NCBI RefSeq assembly: GCF_036492835.1
Contig: NZ_AP025314.1
Coordinates: 2,274,010 to 2,338,009 of the forward strand
DNA: 64,000 bases
Direction: 5' to 3'
DNA from: Fulvitalea axinellae
Lineage (GTDB): Bacteria; Bacteroidota; Bacteroidia; Cytophagales; Cyclobacteriaceae
Below the pieces are notes generated by a model. The model ran no database searches. It saw only the letters and a list, made by a program, of their open reading frames with translations, and was not told the DNA's origin. Of this stretch, positions 1 through 8,710 are shown in pieces. The position numbers were made by a program, and so were the translations under genes. Position 1 is the first letter of the stretch. Every line of letters begins with the position of its first letter.

Positions 1-2
1 TA

Positions 3-2168
3 GACCGTGGAAGATTGTTGAGTGAATGCCTGTCCGCGTTGAATCAAGGATTTAACAAGTTACTCAGCGGCTGGATGGTTGATCTGTTTGAATCGCTAAA
101 TCCTACGAAAGAAGAACTGCTGGAAATGCAAGCCGATATTAACGCGACCTTTTCTTGTGGCCAGAGTAAGGCTTTAAGCCGTTTGTTGCGTTTATATAAA
201 GGAATTTGCGCTGAGGACGATTTCGATCGGGATGGTTTTTTGGATAATTGTCCGCTATTGCTGGGAAGCGAGACGCAAACCGTAATTAACGGGACTTTGG
301 CTGTTTTGGAGGGTCTGGCGAAGCGTCATCCTGACCGTGCGCTAGAGATTTGTGGCATAGTGGCGGATTTATTCGCAAATAAGAAAGCGACGATTCAGGT
401 CAAAGTGGCGAAGTTGATTGCCAAACATTCGCCTGCGGAAGTGGACGAGGAATTGAAAGGGACGTTGGAGCCTTTCGCCCAAGAAATCTGTGGCGATGCC
501 CGGAATATACTGTCAGCTTATTTTTCAGAGGAAATAGAGGCTTTACCCGAAGAAGGGAATGGCGTTTTGCCATCGTCGCTATCCGATGAAAACCGAATAG
601 AATATCCGGACGATATCGATTCGTTCGTCTTTTTCCTGAGCCAAGCTTTCGATAACCATACGCCGTATCACGTCGATGTGTTTATGGAGTCTTTGCTTCG
701 TTTTTATCCGCTTTTGAAAGCGAAAGACTTGCCCGCTTTGGGCCCGGCGCTGCAACGGGCGCATAAGGTTGGCGGTGACTTTGTCAATTCCCGAATAGGC
801 TATTGCGACAAGTTTATGGCGTATAGTTTTATCGACTATACGAAGATGCTTTGCGAGCGATTTGCGGATGACGCAAACGCTTTGGAACGTATCAACAAGA
901 AGAATGACGATCCGAATGATAAAGAAAAAGGCGGTTGGCGTTTTACTTTGGAGTATTTGAAGTTCTCACAAGAACATCCGTACCTGAAGATTTACCGCAA
1001 GCGGATGTTGGAAATGTTGACGTTTGTGCGTGAGGAGACCTATCTTCCGCTTTTGTCTTCGCCCACGCACAAACCTTCTTGGCTTGAGCCGGCGGTATTG
1101 ATCGACCGGATAAAGCTTTGGCAAAAAGCCGGAAAGGACATCGGGCAAATGGACTTGGAAACGGCCATGGCACGAACGTATCCGGAAAGATCGGAGGCGT
1201 TGGTGGAAAGAGCGGGAAAGGAGCTAGAAGGTCAGGCGAGCAGACTTTTGGCCTACCTTTTTTCTCCCGAAGAAAAAGACGGCGATATCGTAAAGAAAGG
1301 GGGCGCTTGGTCTACGGTTACGATAACGAGATCCGAGCCGGAAATCAGGGCTTATGAATTTGGAGTGGAAGTGAGGCGCTATAATACGTGGAATGCGCAG
1401 ACGAAAACACATGAAATGAAGCCGTATGAATACAAAATCCTGAAATTGGCTGGCGTAAAGCACGGTTATGACGGGAAGAAAACGAACCTCCCGTTCAAGG
1501 AAAAAAGTAGCGATGTTTTTTATAGCGCTTTGGGTTTGAGCAGGGGTGACTTGTACACTTTGGAAGCCGACACCGAACGTTATTTGACCTTGGCGCCAAA
1601 CCGGCGGGAAGAGTTGATGGCCACGCTTGTTATTGCTTTATTCCGTTATTCCGATTTAACCGGTGAGGCTAGTGAGTCCCGAATTGCGCAACGCATCGCT
1701 GACCAAATGTTGACTTACGCTAACGAACCTATCAAAGGAGCCGATCTTCTGTTTTTAGCGGGTATCATGACATGTCCTGACAAAACGTTGAGAGCAATGG
1801 CTGTCGCTATTTGGGAAAGAGCTGTTTATTATGAGCTGATTGATGACGGGGCCTTTGGTCAAGTCTTGGGGGCATTTTACGCCGCTGAGTTTATCCCTTT
1901 GAAGCGGTTCACGGATTTGCTGTCGTCATCGATGTTGCACCTGTCGGCGGAGAAAAATATCGCCTTGGGAAATACTTTGAGGGTTATGTTGGCCAATTTG
2001 GAAGATAAGCCAGTAAAAGGGCTGAAAGCTTTGTTGGAGATTTATCGGGAATTTCCAAGGAAAGAGGCGGATGAAGTTTTAAATGAGAAATTTGCCGTAT
2101 GGAATAAAACGGCATCATTGCGTAAAGTTCTGAAAGCCTTAACGGAGCAAGAGCCTGTTCAAATTTAA
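3..2168 (+). CDS. DUF6493-like helical-repeat protein, 3' part
   Basis: The reading frame is open to the left edge: codons from position 3 run without a stop into a TTG at 15, so the true start lies upstream and about 720 C-terminal residues are visible. The protein is rich in alpha-helical, HEAT-like segments such as LAKRHPDRALEICGIVADLF. It resembles, from memory of the family, DUF6493 proteins with their DUF7824/7825 C-terminal parts, which in Bacteroidota and Actinobacteria often sit beside SWIM zinc-finger, MoxR ATPase and VWA-domain genes. Those partners would be left of the window and cannot be checked. The biochemical role of the family is unknown. It is followed after 19 bp by a SUKH-domain gene on the same strand, probably in one transcript. 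Confidence 0.6.
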   Translation, partial: DRGRLLSECLSALNQGFNKLLSGWMVDLFESLNPTKEELLEMQADINATFSCGQSKALSRLLRLYKGICAEDDFDRDGFLDNCPLLLGSETQTVINGTLAVLEGLAKRHPDRALEICGIVADLFANKKATIQVKVAKLIAKHSPAEVDEELKGTLEPFAQEICGDARNILSAYFSEEIEALPEEGNGVLPSSLSDENRIEYPDDIDSFVFFLSQAFDNHTPYHVDVFMESLLRFYPLLKAKDLPALGPALQRAHKVGGDFVNSRIGYCDKFMAYSFIDYTKMLCERFADDANALERINKKNDDPNDKEKGGWRFTLEYLKFSQEHPYLKIYRKRMLEMLTFVREETYLPLLSSPTHKPSWLEPAVLIDRIKLWQKAGKDIGQMDLETAMARTYPERSEALVERAGKELEGQASRLLAYLFSPEEKDGDIVKKGGAWSTVTITRSEPEIRAYEFGVEVRRYNTWNAQTKTHEMKPYEYKILKLAGVKHGYDGKKTNLPFKEKSSDVFYSALGLSRGDLYTLEADTERYLTLAPNRREELMATLVIALFRYSDLTGEASESRIAQRIADQMLTYANEPIKGADLLFLAGIMTCPDKTLRAMAVAIWERAVYYELIDDGAFGQVLGAFYAAEFIPLKRFTDLLSSSMLHLSAEKNIALGNTLRVMLANLEDKPVKGLKALLEIYREFPRKEADEVLNEKFAVWNKTASLRKVLKALTEQEPVQI

Positions 2169-2187
2169 CCTGAAATCTTATTTACCC

Positions 2188-2856
2188 ATGGATATTAAAG
2201 AAATCTGTAAGCGGTTACTTTTAAGGGAGCCGAAGCCGGATGAAGGTTATTCGTTGACGGAAATAGAGGAAGCTGAAAGGCGGTTAGGCAAAGAGTTACC
2301 GAAGCCTCTTAGGGATTTTTATTTGATGATCGGCAAAAATGACCTGTTCGCTAACGCGTTTTCTCGCTTTGTCCGGCCTAAATCACTTTCGGAGGAGGAT
2401 GGGAAGCTGATCTTTTTGGAAGAAAACCAATCCGTTGTCTATTGGGCTGTTTCCGAGAACGGAGCCGTTTATTCTTCCGAAAACCGGGGAGGTGGGAATT
2501 GGTATGACGAAAAAACGGATATCGATACTTTTATGAAAGCGTCGCTTTATAATCAATGTATTATGGCGGACGAAAGTTTTCATGAGGATTATGAAACAGG
2601 TTTTTTGTATTCGGGAATGCTGAGCGCAATAGAGTTGCGTGACAAAAGCCTTGGCCGGAAATTGAAAACGTTTCTGGATTCGGCCTGGACAGTTGTGGCA
2701 AGGGCAAATGACCTTATTGTCTATGAAAAAGCGGATGCGTTGATGACGATTAATTTGACGGCAAAAGGAGACGCGATAGGCGAAGCTTTTTGCTGTTTCC
2801 GAGATGAGAGAGAATTTGACGATATATGCGAGTCATTCAGGTTTTTCCAGATTTGA
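2188..2856 (+). CDS. SUKH (SMI1/KNR4) domain protein
   Basis: This is a 222-residue soluble protein without signal peptide. Residues about 22-50 carry the classic SUKH opening pattern, LTEIEEAERRLGKELPKPLR followed by DFYLMIG, and a later LEENQ..VYWAV strand matches the second conserved block of the superfamily. SUKH proteins are known as immunity proteins to diverse toxins and also as general regulatory or housekeeping proteins. No toxin is visible next to it, so an immunity role is not supported here; co-transcription with the DUF6493-like gene 19 bp upstream suggests it works with that protein. ATG at 2188 is the only sensible start. A strong terminator follows 9 bp after the stop. Confidence 0.7.
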   Translation: MDIKEICKRLLLREPKPDEGYSLTEIEEAERRLGKELPKPLRDFYLMIGKNDLFANAFSRFVRPKSLSEEDGKLIFLEENQSVVYWAVSENGAVYSSENRGGGNWYDEKTDIDTFMKASLYNQCIMADESFHEDYETGFLYSGMLSAIELRDKSLGRKLKTFLDSAWTVVARANDLIVYEKADALMTINLTAKGDAIGEAFCCFRDEREFDDICESFRFFQI

Positions 2857-2864
2857 TTTTTCAC

Positions 2865-2900
2865 AAAAAGGGCGGACATCTTAAGGTGTCCGCCCTTTTT
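2865..2900 (+). terminator. Rho-independent terminator, probably bidirectional
   Basis: A 16-bp stem (2865-2880 with 2885-2900, one G-T pair) has a TTAA loop, starts with AAAAA and ends with TTTTT. It lies between two convergent genes, the SUKH gene on the plus strand and the esterase on the minus strand, and can stop both. Confidence 0.9.
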
Positions 2901-2963
2901 GTTTGGGTCGGTTATCAAAATCGGAAATGACAGATTAATGTTTTAACCCTATTCTGTGAAATG

Positions 2964-4676
2964 CTACTGTTTCTCAGTCGTTTGGAATTTAAATTCCTTT
3001 TTGAAGAAATTCATCATTTCCGTTGACCAATTCGATTCGCCGATGTGGCTGTCGTTGGGGAATACCACGTATTCTTTTTTGGAGTTAATTTCGTTAAAAG
3101 CTGAGAACCCCAACCTCGGTGGGCAGTCATCATCAACCAGTCCGGCTATGTAGAGTGTGCTAGCTTTTATACGTTTTGCAAAATGCTTAGTATCAAGAAA
3201 GTCAAGTGTTCTCAATCCTGCCTCAAAATCACAGCTATTGCCATAATAATCAAGGAAACTACGCACTTCGTCTTTGATGAGGGTGCGGACCTGAATATGG
3301 TTTCTCATATCGGTAGGGAACGGATCGCCATATGCGCAAGCGCTTATCCTGTCGGGAAGCAAACCGGCTGTCATTAAAGCAAGCCCACCGCCTTGGCTAC
3401 TGCCCATCACGCCGATTTTGGATTGATCCACTTCCTGACGGGAACCCAAGAAATCCACAGCGCGCAAACAATCCATAAATATTTGGCGATAGGCGGTTTT
3501 GTCAATATCGCAGATACCGTGTCCGAAGAAACCCGGAACTGGAAAATCCGTTTTAAACGATTCTTTACTCAGCCCGTGCCCTCTTACGCATAGTGCCAAT
3601 TCTACAATTTCGTTTTTACTCTGTAAGAAGCCATTCAAATGTTCAAAACCGTAACCGTAGCCAGGCAGGTGCAAAATAGTAGGGTAGGACCCTTTCTTTT
3701 TGGGAACGAAATAGTAGCCGTAAATATCCACATTTCCAACTGATTTCATTTTTACGATATATCCATTTCTGTTTTCCGAACATAGATCCTCCCGCTTTTC
3801 GATTTCAAAATTTGGCTTTACCGTTTTCAGCTCCTCAATAGCGTTTTGCCAATATTTGAAATACCCTTTAGGTTCATTTTTAGCTATTTCGATTTTGGTA
3901 GGGGCTACACAGAAAAAACTGCTGGCACCTAAATATCCGTCGTTTTTCAGAATGGCGGTAACGGTATAAAATCCGGGTTTGAGTTTTTCGGAACTTAGGT
4001 CCAATTCGTATGACTGTTTCCCTTTTACGGTTTTGATTTTTCTTTTTACGACAGTTTTGTGGAAATCATTTTTAATCAGGAGATCGATTTGGCCCCTTGA
4101 TTTGGGCTTAATGTTAATGTTTAAAGAAATGTTGGCGGGATTTTCAAAAACATGATTTTCGGGTTTGTAGGAAATTGCGATTCTTGAATCCGGCTGAACG
4201 TTTCGGTAAAGTTTGACAGCGTTATGATTTTTTCCTCCTGTATATGAATAGTTGGAACATTTAATCTTAATGCTGTTTTCTTTATTGAATTTCAAATATT
4301 TACTCGGCACTTTAAACTTTTTCGACTTATATACTGGACTTATCGACCATACAAATCCAGTGTTGAAACCACCGCCGATATAGTGTCCGTTAATTTCCAC
4401 ACTATCAACACTAGCGAGAAGGGTTATTTCGAGGTTAAAATCCGTAGGATTTTGTTTGGGAACGAAAAAGCTGGTTTGCAGAACCCCAGAGGGCTTTTGA
4501 TAATATAGACCTTGCCTTTCCCATGACAATAACATACTGAACGGCATCGATTTTTCTTTATTTAAGCCGTCGTTAAAAGTAAGTTTCCAGTCAAAGGGAA
4601 TAAGGTTTTGAGCAAATCCATTGCTCATGGCAAAAATGAAAATGGCGGAGAGTATAAAGTTTTTTGGAATCATCAT
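2964..4676 (-). CDS. Secreted CE7-like acetyl esterase (AXE1-type alpha/beta hydrolase)
   Basis: A 570-residue exported enzyme with a signal peptide ending near residue 22 (FAMSNGFAQ). The N-terminal 260 residues are beta-rich and probably a carbohydrate- or substrate-binding accessory region. The C-terminal half is an alpha/beta hydrolase of the acetyl xylan esterase/cephalosporin-C deacetylase type: nucleophile elbow GSSQGGG (Ser near 427), acid in GLVDDDCPP (near 516) and histidine in NDSH (near 544). Family members remove acetyl groups from xylo-oligosaccharides and other acetylated sugars. Two consecutive ATG codons open the frame; either may be used. It stands alone on this strand, 236 bp from the AraC regulator that also reads leftward, which could control it. 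Confidence 0.8.
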   Translation of the reverse strand: MMIPKNFILSAIFIFAMSNGFAQNLIPFDWKLTFNDGLNKEKSMPFSMLLSWERQGLYYQKPSGVLQTSFFVPKQNPTDFNLEITLLASVDSVEINGHYIGGGFNTGFVWSISPVYKSKKFKVPSKYLKFNKENSIKIKCSNYSYTGGKNHNAVKLYRNVQPDSRIAISYKPENHVFENPANISLNINIKPKSRGQIDLLIKNDFHKTVVKRKIKTVKGKQSYELDLSSEKLKPGFYTVTAILKNDGYLGASSFFCVAPTKIEIAKNEPKGYFKYWQNAIEELKTVKPNFEIEKREDLCSENRNGYIVKMKSVGNVDIYGYYFVPKKKGSYPTILHLPGYGYGFEHLNGFLQSKNEIVELALCVRGHGLSKESFKTDFPVPGFFGHGICDIDKTAYRQIFMDCLRAVDFLGSRQEVDQSKIGVMGSSQGGGLALMTAGLLPDRISACAYGDPFPTDMRNHIQVRTLIKDEVRSFLDYYGNSCDFEAGLRTLDFLDTKHFAKRIKASTLYIAGLVDDDCPPRLGFSAFNEINSKKEYVVFPNDSHIGESNWSTEMMNFFKKEFKFQTTEKQ

Positions 4677-4912
4677 TAGCGCTCGTTAGTGCTGTGAAAA
4701 AGTGTTTTTATCTCAATTATAAGATAAGTTGAATTTTATAGTGGCGCAAGTGATTTTGTTCTGAGTTGTTGATTTTCAGGGTGTAATCGTATTCGATAAT
4801 TTGAAAGCTCACTTTCGGTTGGTTTTGGGAGTTAAGAAACCAATGTATCCGATGATTTTCTAATTATGGATTATAAATAGGCTGGTTTGCTTTTTTGAAG
4901 CTACCCTTCCGT

Positions 4913-6043
4913 TTACGATTTACGCTGTTTCAGGTATTGGCTCGGGGTCATTCCTGTTTGCTTTTTAAACGCATTATAAAAAGTGGTTTTGCTGTTAAAG
5001 CCAACTTGGAAAGCGATGGCAAGTATCGTCATCCTTTTTGTCTCATTGGAATCTAGTAGGCGTTTAGCGTCTTTGACTCTGAAGGAGTTTACATAATCGG
5101 AGTAGTTCATTCCTGATTTTTCGTTGATCACTTGCGATACCCAGTGAATAGATTCTCCGACGGCTAGGGCTAGATTATTGATCCTGTAATCGGGATCGTG
5201 GTAAGGGGTTTCGTTTAGCATCAGTTTATTTATCGTTTCCCAAAGAAGTTCGGCCTTGTTTTTTGTGAGAGTTGAGTTTTCGTATTTAGGTTTGGGTTCC
5301 GGCGTTTCGGGTGAAAAATTAGGTTGCTCGCAAACGGCAAAAATTGGAAAACGAAAAGAATAGAAAACCAACACAAGAATAGAAACGGTTATCAGAAAAC
5401 CTTCAAGTTTATAGATGGAAAAAAACAGATCATTGTTTATTGCGCTAATGAGTAGTAGTGAGTAAAGGGCGATAAGAAACAATGTGGTTTTTTGGAGCCA
5501 GTTGTAATTTAGCTTTTCAACTCCATTAAGATGTATGCTCTTTGTGAGACTTTTGATTTTCAGATAGGCTAGGGTTAAGCAAGTGATATTTAGAGCTACA
5601 GTTATGACATAGTCTGCCATGATAGGGAATTGGTGTGTTAAGTAATGTATGATTTCGCTTCCGTCTGGATTATGCTCGCTTTCAACAATATGTAAGCCTA
5701 TTTTATAGGCGATGAAAAATTTTAAGACTGAATATGCTGATAGTCCTATAATCCAATTTTTGATTTTTATCCTGGATGAAGAAATCAAATATGTGTATAA
5801 CAGGAAAAGTGGACCGATAAGGTGAGAATGTAAGTATGAGAGGCCCATAAATGGCTCAAGGTATCCGTTGTAAAAAAGGAATGTGTCGATTAGGTAATGA
5901 ATATTCATCAGCAAGATGATTATTAGAACTGTTTTCGCCCATGAGTTCAGGGGCGGACTGCTTTTACTTGTGTAGATAGTGACAATTAAAAGCAGACTAA
6001 TGATTAGGCCGAAAAGGGGGAATGCGTTTAGTATTAAGTCCAT
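4913..6043 (-). CDS. Membrane-anchored AraC-family transcription regulator
   Basis: A 376-residue protein in two parts. Residues 1-240 contain about seven hydrophobic helices (for example LFGLIISLLLIVTIY and FLIALYSLLLISAI), so the N-terminus sits in the cytoplasmic membrane as a sensor. Residues about 275-376 form the double helix-turn-helix AraC/XylS DNA-binding domain, with the typical second-helix signature ILAIAFQVGFNSKTTFYNAF and KQTGMTPSQYLK. Such 7TM-AraC regulators are common in Bacteroidota; the signal they sense is generally unknown. The gene diverges from the outer-membrane protein gene at 6423 and lies upstream, on the same strand, of the esterase gene; both are candidate targets. 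Confidence 0.85.
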   Translation of the reverse strand: MDLILNAFPLFGLIISLLLIVTIYTSKSSPPLNSWAKTVLIIILLMNIHYLIDTFLFYNGYLEPFMGLSYLHSHLIGPLFLLYTYLISSSRIKIKNWIIGLSAYSVLKFFIAYKIGLHIVESEHNPDGSEIIHYLTHQFPIMADYVITVALNITCLTLAYLKIKSLTKSIHLNGVEKLNYNWLQKTTLFLIALYSLLLISAINNDLFFSIYKLEGFLITVSILVLVFYSFRFPIFAVCEQPNFSPETPEPKPKYENSTLTKNKAELLWETINKLMLNETPYHDPDYRINNLALAVGESIHWVSQVINEKSGMNYSDYVNSFRVKDAKRLLDSNETKRMTILAIAFQVGFNSKTTFYNAFKKQTGMTPSQYLKQRKS

Positions 6044-6422
6044 AGGTTGGAAATTGATTTAGTATGCTTATTAACCTGAATAGTTTTTTTGAATAATAGT
6101 TTTGTCTGCTTCGAAGAAGGAAGTGTTTGAGTTGTAAATTGGTGCTGAAGATTGACTGGAAGAGGACGTTAGGTTAGCGAAGTACGTTGATTTTTTTCAT
6201 TGCATAGGTTGTGAAAATAGTTTTTCAATGGGGAAAGAGAGAATTTGGAATGAGGGTTAAGTTGTCAATTATCTTAATGTATAAGAATTATTTTCGGTGT
6301 AAATGACTGACTTATATTGGTTTGTTGGTTCTGTTTTATGATGTGGGATATGTTTTTGATCCCTAATTATAAAGTGGGCAGACTTCAGTTTTGGATACGG
6401 ATACTTTTGTGTGGAAATGTAA
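6044..6422. promoter_or_regulatory. Divergent intergenic region with plus-strand promoter motif
   Basis: This 379-bp A+T-rich gap separates the divergent AraC regulator and outer-membrane protein genes and must hold promoters for both. On the plus strand TACTTTTG at 6402-6409 matches the Bacteroidota -7 element TAnnTTTG, 13 bp before the first ATG of the next gene; I do not see a well-spaced TTTG -33 element, so the assignment is tentative. No gene is evident in the gap. Confidence 0.4.
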
Positions 6423-7604
6423 ATGCAAAAGAGAAATCCGATGAAGAACAGACTGATAGTGTTTGCGCTGGTATTGGTGGCAAAATGTAGTGCGATACAA
6501 TTTGCCAATGCGCAAGCAACGAAAGATAATCCAGGGGAAGAGGAGTCAGGTATACAAAGAGTGAAGAGGAGGATGTCAAAGGTCGATTCTCTTTTCTACC
6601 ATAATGGGGAGGTGGCTTCTTACAGTATTTTGCCGATCATAAGTAATGATAATGTGAAAGGTCTTGAATTTGGTGTGTTGCCTATGTTCTTTTTTCATAC
6701 AACTAAAGGCAATAACAAAACCTCTCGTCCCATCTTATTAGCACCAAGTTTAGCCATCTCTACAAAGGGGTATGTTAGTGCGGATCTTTTGGTCGATATT
6801 CCGTATAGAAAATGGCATATAGTCTCGGGTTTGGGATATGAGAAGTTTGTTGATCGTTACTTTTATCGAAAACAGGAAGTGGAGGGTGTCTTTGTAAAAT
6901 ACAATACTCGTCGTATGGAGGCATTTCTGGATATAACTCGTCAAACTGGCAGGGATCTGGAGTTCGGCTTACATACGGAGTATATGAATGTTAAGAACAG
7001 GACCTTTCAGGACCAAAGTTCAGGTGGGTTTGAAAAATGGATGGGAAGTAGCAAAGCTTTGGGCTTGGGTCCAGTAATAGTCTGGGACACAAGGGATCAT
7101 TTCAACGTACCGACCAAAGGTATGTATGCGATAGTGAGGTCAAATTTTTACGAGGATGATTTGGGTTCCGATTTTACCTTTCAAAGGTATTCGGTTGATA
7201 TTAGGCGTTACGCATCGTATTGGTCAAAAGGTGTATTTGCCACTCAATTTGTGATAGAGTCAGTTAATGGGGATGTTCCTTATTATCAGTTGCCAACCAT
7301 AGCAGGGCCGAATAAGCTTCGGGGTTTGGATAACCCCAATCGCTACATCAATAAACAGGCAATTTTCTCGCAGGTTGAATATAGGCATGATTTCGGGAAG
7401 CGTTACGGAGGCGTAGTGTTTGCCGGCTTGGGAAATTCATCTGATAAATTTGACAAGAGCTTGTTCAGAAAAATGAAAGTGGCCTATGGAGCGGGGGTGC
7501 GTTATAGGGTTCTAGATAAGGAGCGTATGAACCTTAGGCTTGATTATGGAATGGGTTCGGATAATAAAAGCGTGGTGTTTATAGGGGTTTCGGAGTCTTT
7601 TTAA
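6423..7604 (+). CDS. BamA/TamA (Omp85)-type outer-membrane beta-barrel protein
   Basis: A 393-residue exported protein. After a signal peptide ending around FANAQ, the rest is a chain of amphipathic beta-strands typical of an outer-membrane barrel, ending in a Phe (GVSESF), the usual C-terminal barrel signal. The pattern GPVIVWDTRDHFNVPTKGMY followed by a strand and by GPNKLRGLDNPNRY matches the bacterial surface antigen (Omp85 superfamily, PF01103) barrel, including the GxRG-like motif for the inner-barrel lock. There are no recognizable POTRA repeats, so it is a short barrel-only member and its role in outer membrane assembly or transport is unclear. An alternative ATG lies at 6441. It is followed after 15 bp by a hydrolase gene, probably one operon. 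Confidence 0.75.
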   Translation: MQKRNPMKNRLIVFALVLVAKCSAIQFANAQATKDNPGEEESGIQRVKRRMSKVDSLFYHNGEVASYSILPIISNDNVKGLEFGVLPMFFFHTTKGNNKTSRPILLAPSLAISTKGYVSADLLVDIPYRKWHIVSGLGYEKFVDRYFYRKQEVEGVFVKYNTRRMEAFLDITRQTGRDLEFGLHTEYMNVKNRTFQDQSSGGFEKWMGSSKALGLGPVIVWDTRDHFNVPTKGMYAIVRSNFYEDDLGSDFTFQRYSVDIRRYASYWSKGVFATQFVIESVNGDVPYYQLPTIAGPNKLRGLDNPNRYINKQAIFSQVEYRHDFGKRYGGVVFAGLGNSSDKFDKSLFRKMKVAYGAGVRYRVLDKERMNLRLDYGMGSDNKSVVFIGVSESF

Positions 7605-7619
7605 AGAGAGAATAGAGTT

Positions 7620-8633
7620 ATGGTCAAAAAGATAATAATAGGCTTTTCGTTATTGATTGTTGTGGCCTTGCTTGCCGTATTTGCTGTTTTTTATAAATCA
7701 GACCTTACAAGGGAAGACTTGTCTGAGTATGTCAGCGTAACTTCCAGATTCGCCGACTTGCCTAATGGGGCCAGTATGCATTATAGGGATGAAGGGAATA
7801 GGGAAGGTAAAGTCTTGGTAATGATTCATGGAGGGTTTGGGTCGTTGCAAAATTGGGAAGGATGGATTCCGTATTTGAAGGATGATTACCGTTTGATTTC
7901 GATGGACTTACTTGGCCATGGATTGACGGGTGCTTATCCTGAGAATGTATATACACGAATTACTGAGCGCGACGCTGTACATATGCTTTTGCAGAGTTTG
8001 GGAGTTGATAAGTATACGGTTGCGGGTAACTCATTTGGGGGAGGTATAGCGCTAGAGATGGCTTTAGCTTACCCTGATGAAGTGGAAGGATTGATTTTGG
8101 TTGATTCTGAAGGAATACCGAATGGTGAGAACGGGTACGACGCTTCTATATTTACGGATGTTAAGCCGGTTGGGCCTGATGATCCCGCATACAAGACATT
8201 AACGTGGTTGGAAACTTTGGGGAGCAAGTTTATCGGTCCTGCCGTGATACGGGAGGCTCTAAAGAAAATGATTTATAACCATGCCTTGATTACGGAACCT
8301 TTCGTAAGGTGGTTTGGCAGAGTATTGCGTTATCGGGGAAATAGGGAGGCGCAGCTTCTAATGTTTCGGCAAGGGCTTTATCTGGTGTCTCTTAATCCGC
8401 AGGATTTGTTGCCTAGATTGCCAGAGATTAAATGCTCGGCCTTGATAATGGCCGGAAGGGAAGATACTTTGGTGCCTCTACGTGTTGAAAAAAAATTCAA
8501 GAAATATATCAAAAGAAGTAAACTCGTTTTGGTGGATGAAGCGGGGCATATGCCTATGATTGAAAAGCCGAAAGAGACTGCGGAAGTTATAAGTGTTTTT
8601 ATGAGAGATGAAATAGGTCGTAAAGATTTGTAA
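7620..8633 (+). CDS. Membrane-tethered alpha/beta hydrolase
   Basis: A 337-residue protein starting with one N-terminal hydrophobic helix (residues about 5-25, uncleaved anchor or signal peptide) followed by a complete alpha/beta hydrolase fold. Visible motifs are the oxyanion-hole HGGFGS, the nucleophile elbow GNSFGGG (Ser near 143), the acid in AGREDTLVP and the catalytic His in EAGHMPMIEKP. The substrate cannot be deduced; relatives include esterases, lipases and C-C bond hydrolases. It is co-oriented with and 15 bp from the Omp85-like barrel gene, suggesting that the two act together at the envelope. Confidence 0.8.
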   Translation: MVKKIIIGFSLLIVVALLAVFAVFYKSDLTREDLSEYVSVTSRFADLPNGASMHYRDEGNREGKVLVMIHGGFGSLQNWEGWIPYLKDDYRLISMDLLGHGLTGAYPENVYTRITERDAVHMLLQSLGVDKYTVAGNSFGGGIALEMALAYPDEVEGLILVDSEGIPNGENGYDASIFTDVKPVGPDDPAYKTLTWLETLGSKFIGPAVIREALKKMIYNHALITEPFVRWFGRVLRYRGNREAQLLMFRQGLYLVSLNPQDLLPRLPEIKCSALIMAGREDTLVPLRVEKKFKKYIKRSKLVLVDEAGHMPMIEKPKETAEVISVFMRDEIGRKDL

Positions 8634-8668
8634 GAAAAATGTTTGTAATCAGGGCTGAGGTGGTTTTT

Positions 8669-8703
8669 CCGGCAACCGTAATCTTTTGGAAGACGATTGC
8701 CGG
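8669..8703 (+). terminator. Possible weak terminator hairpin
   Basis: CCGGCAA (8669-8675) pairs with TTGCCGG (8697-8703), with three more pairs inside one mismatch. The following T content is poor. It lies between the convergent hydrolase and TlpA-like genes, where termination is expected. Confidence 0.4.
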
Positions 8704-8710
8704 AGGTTTC

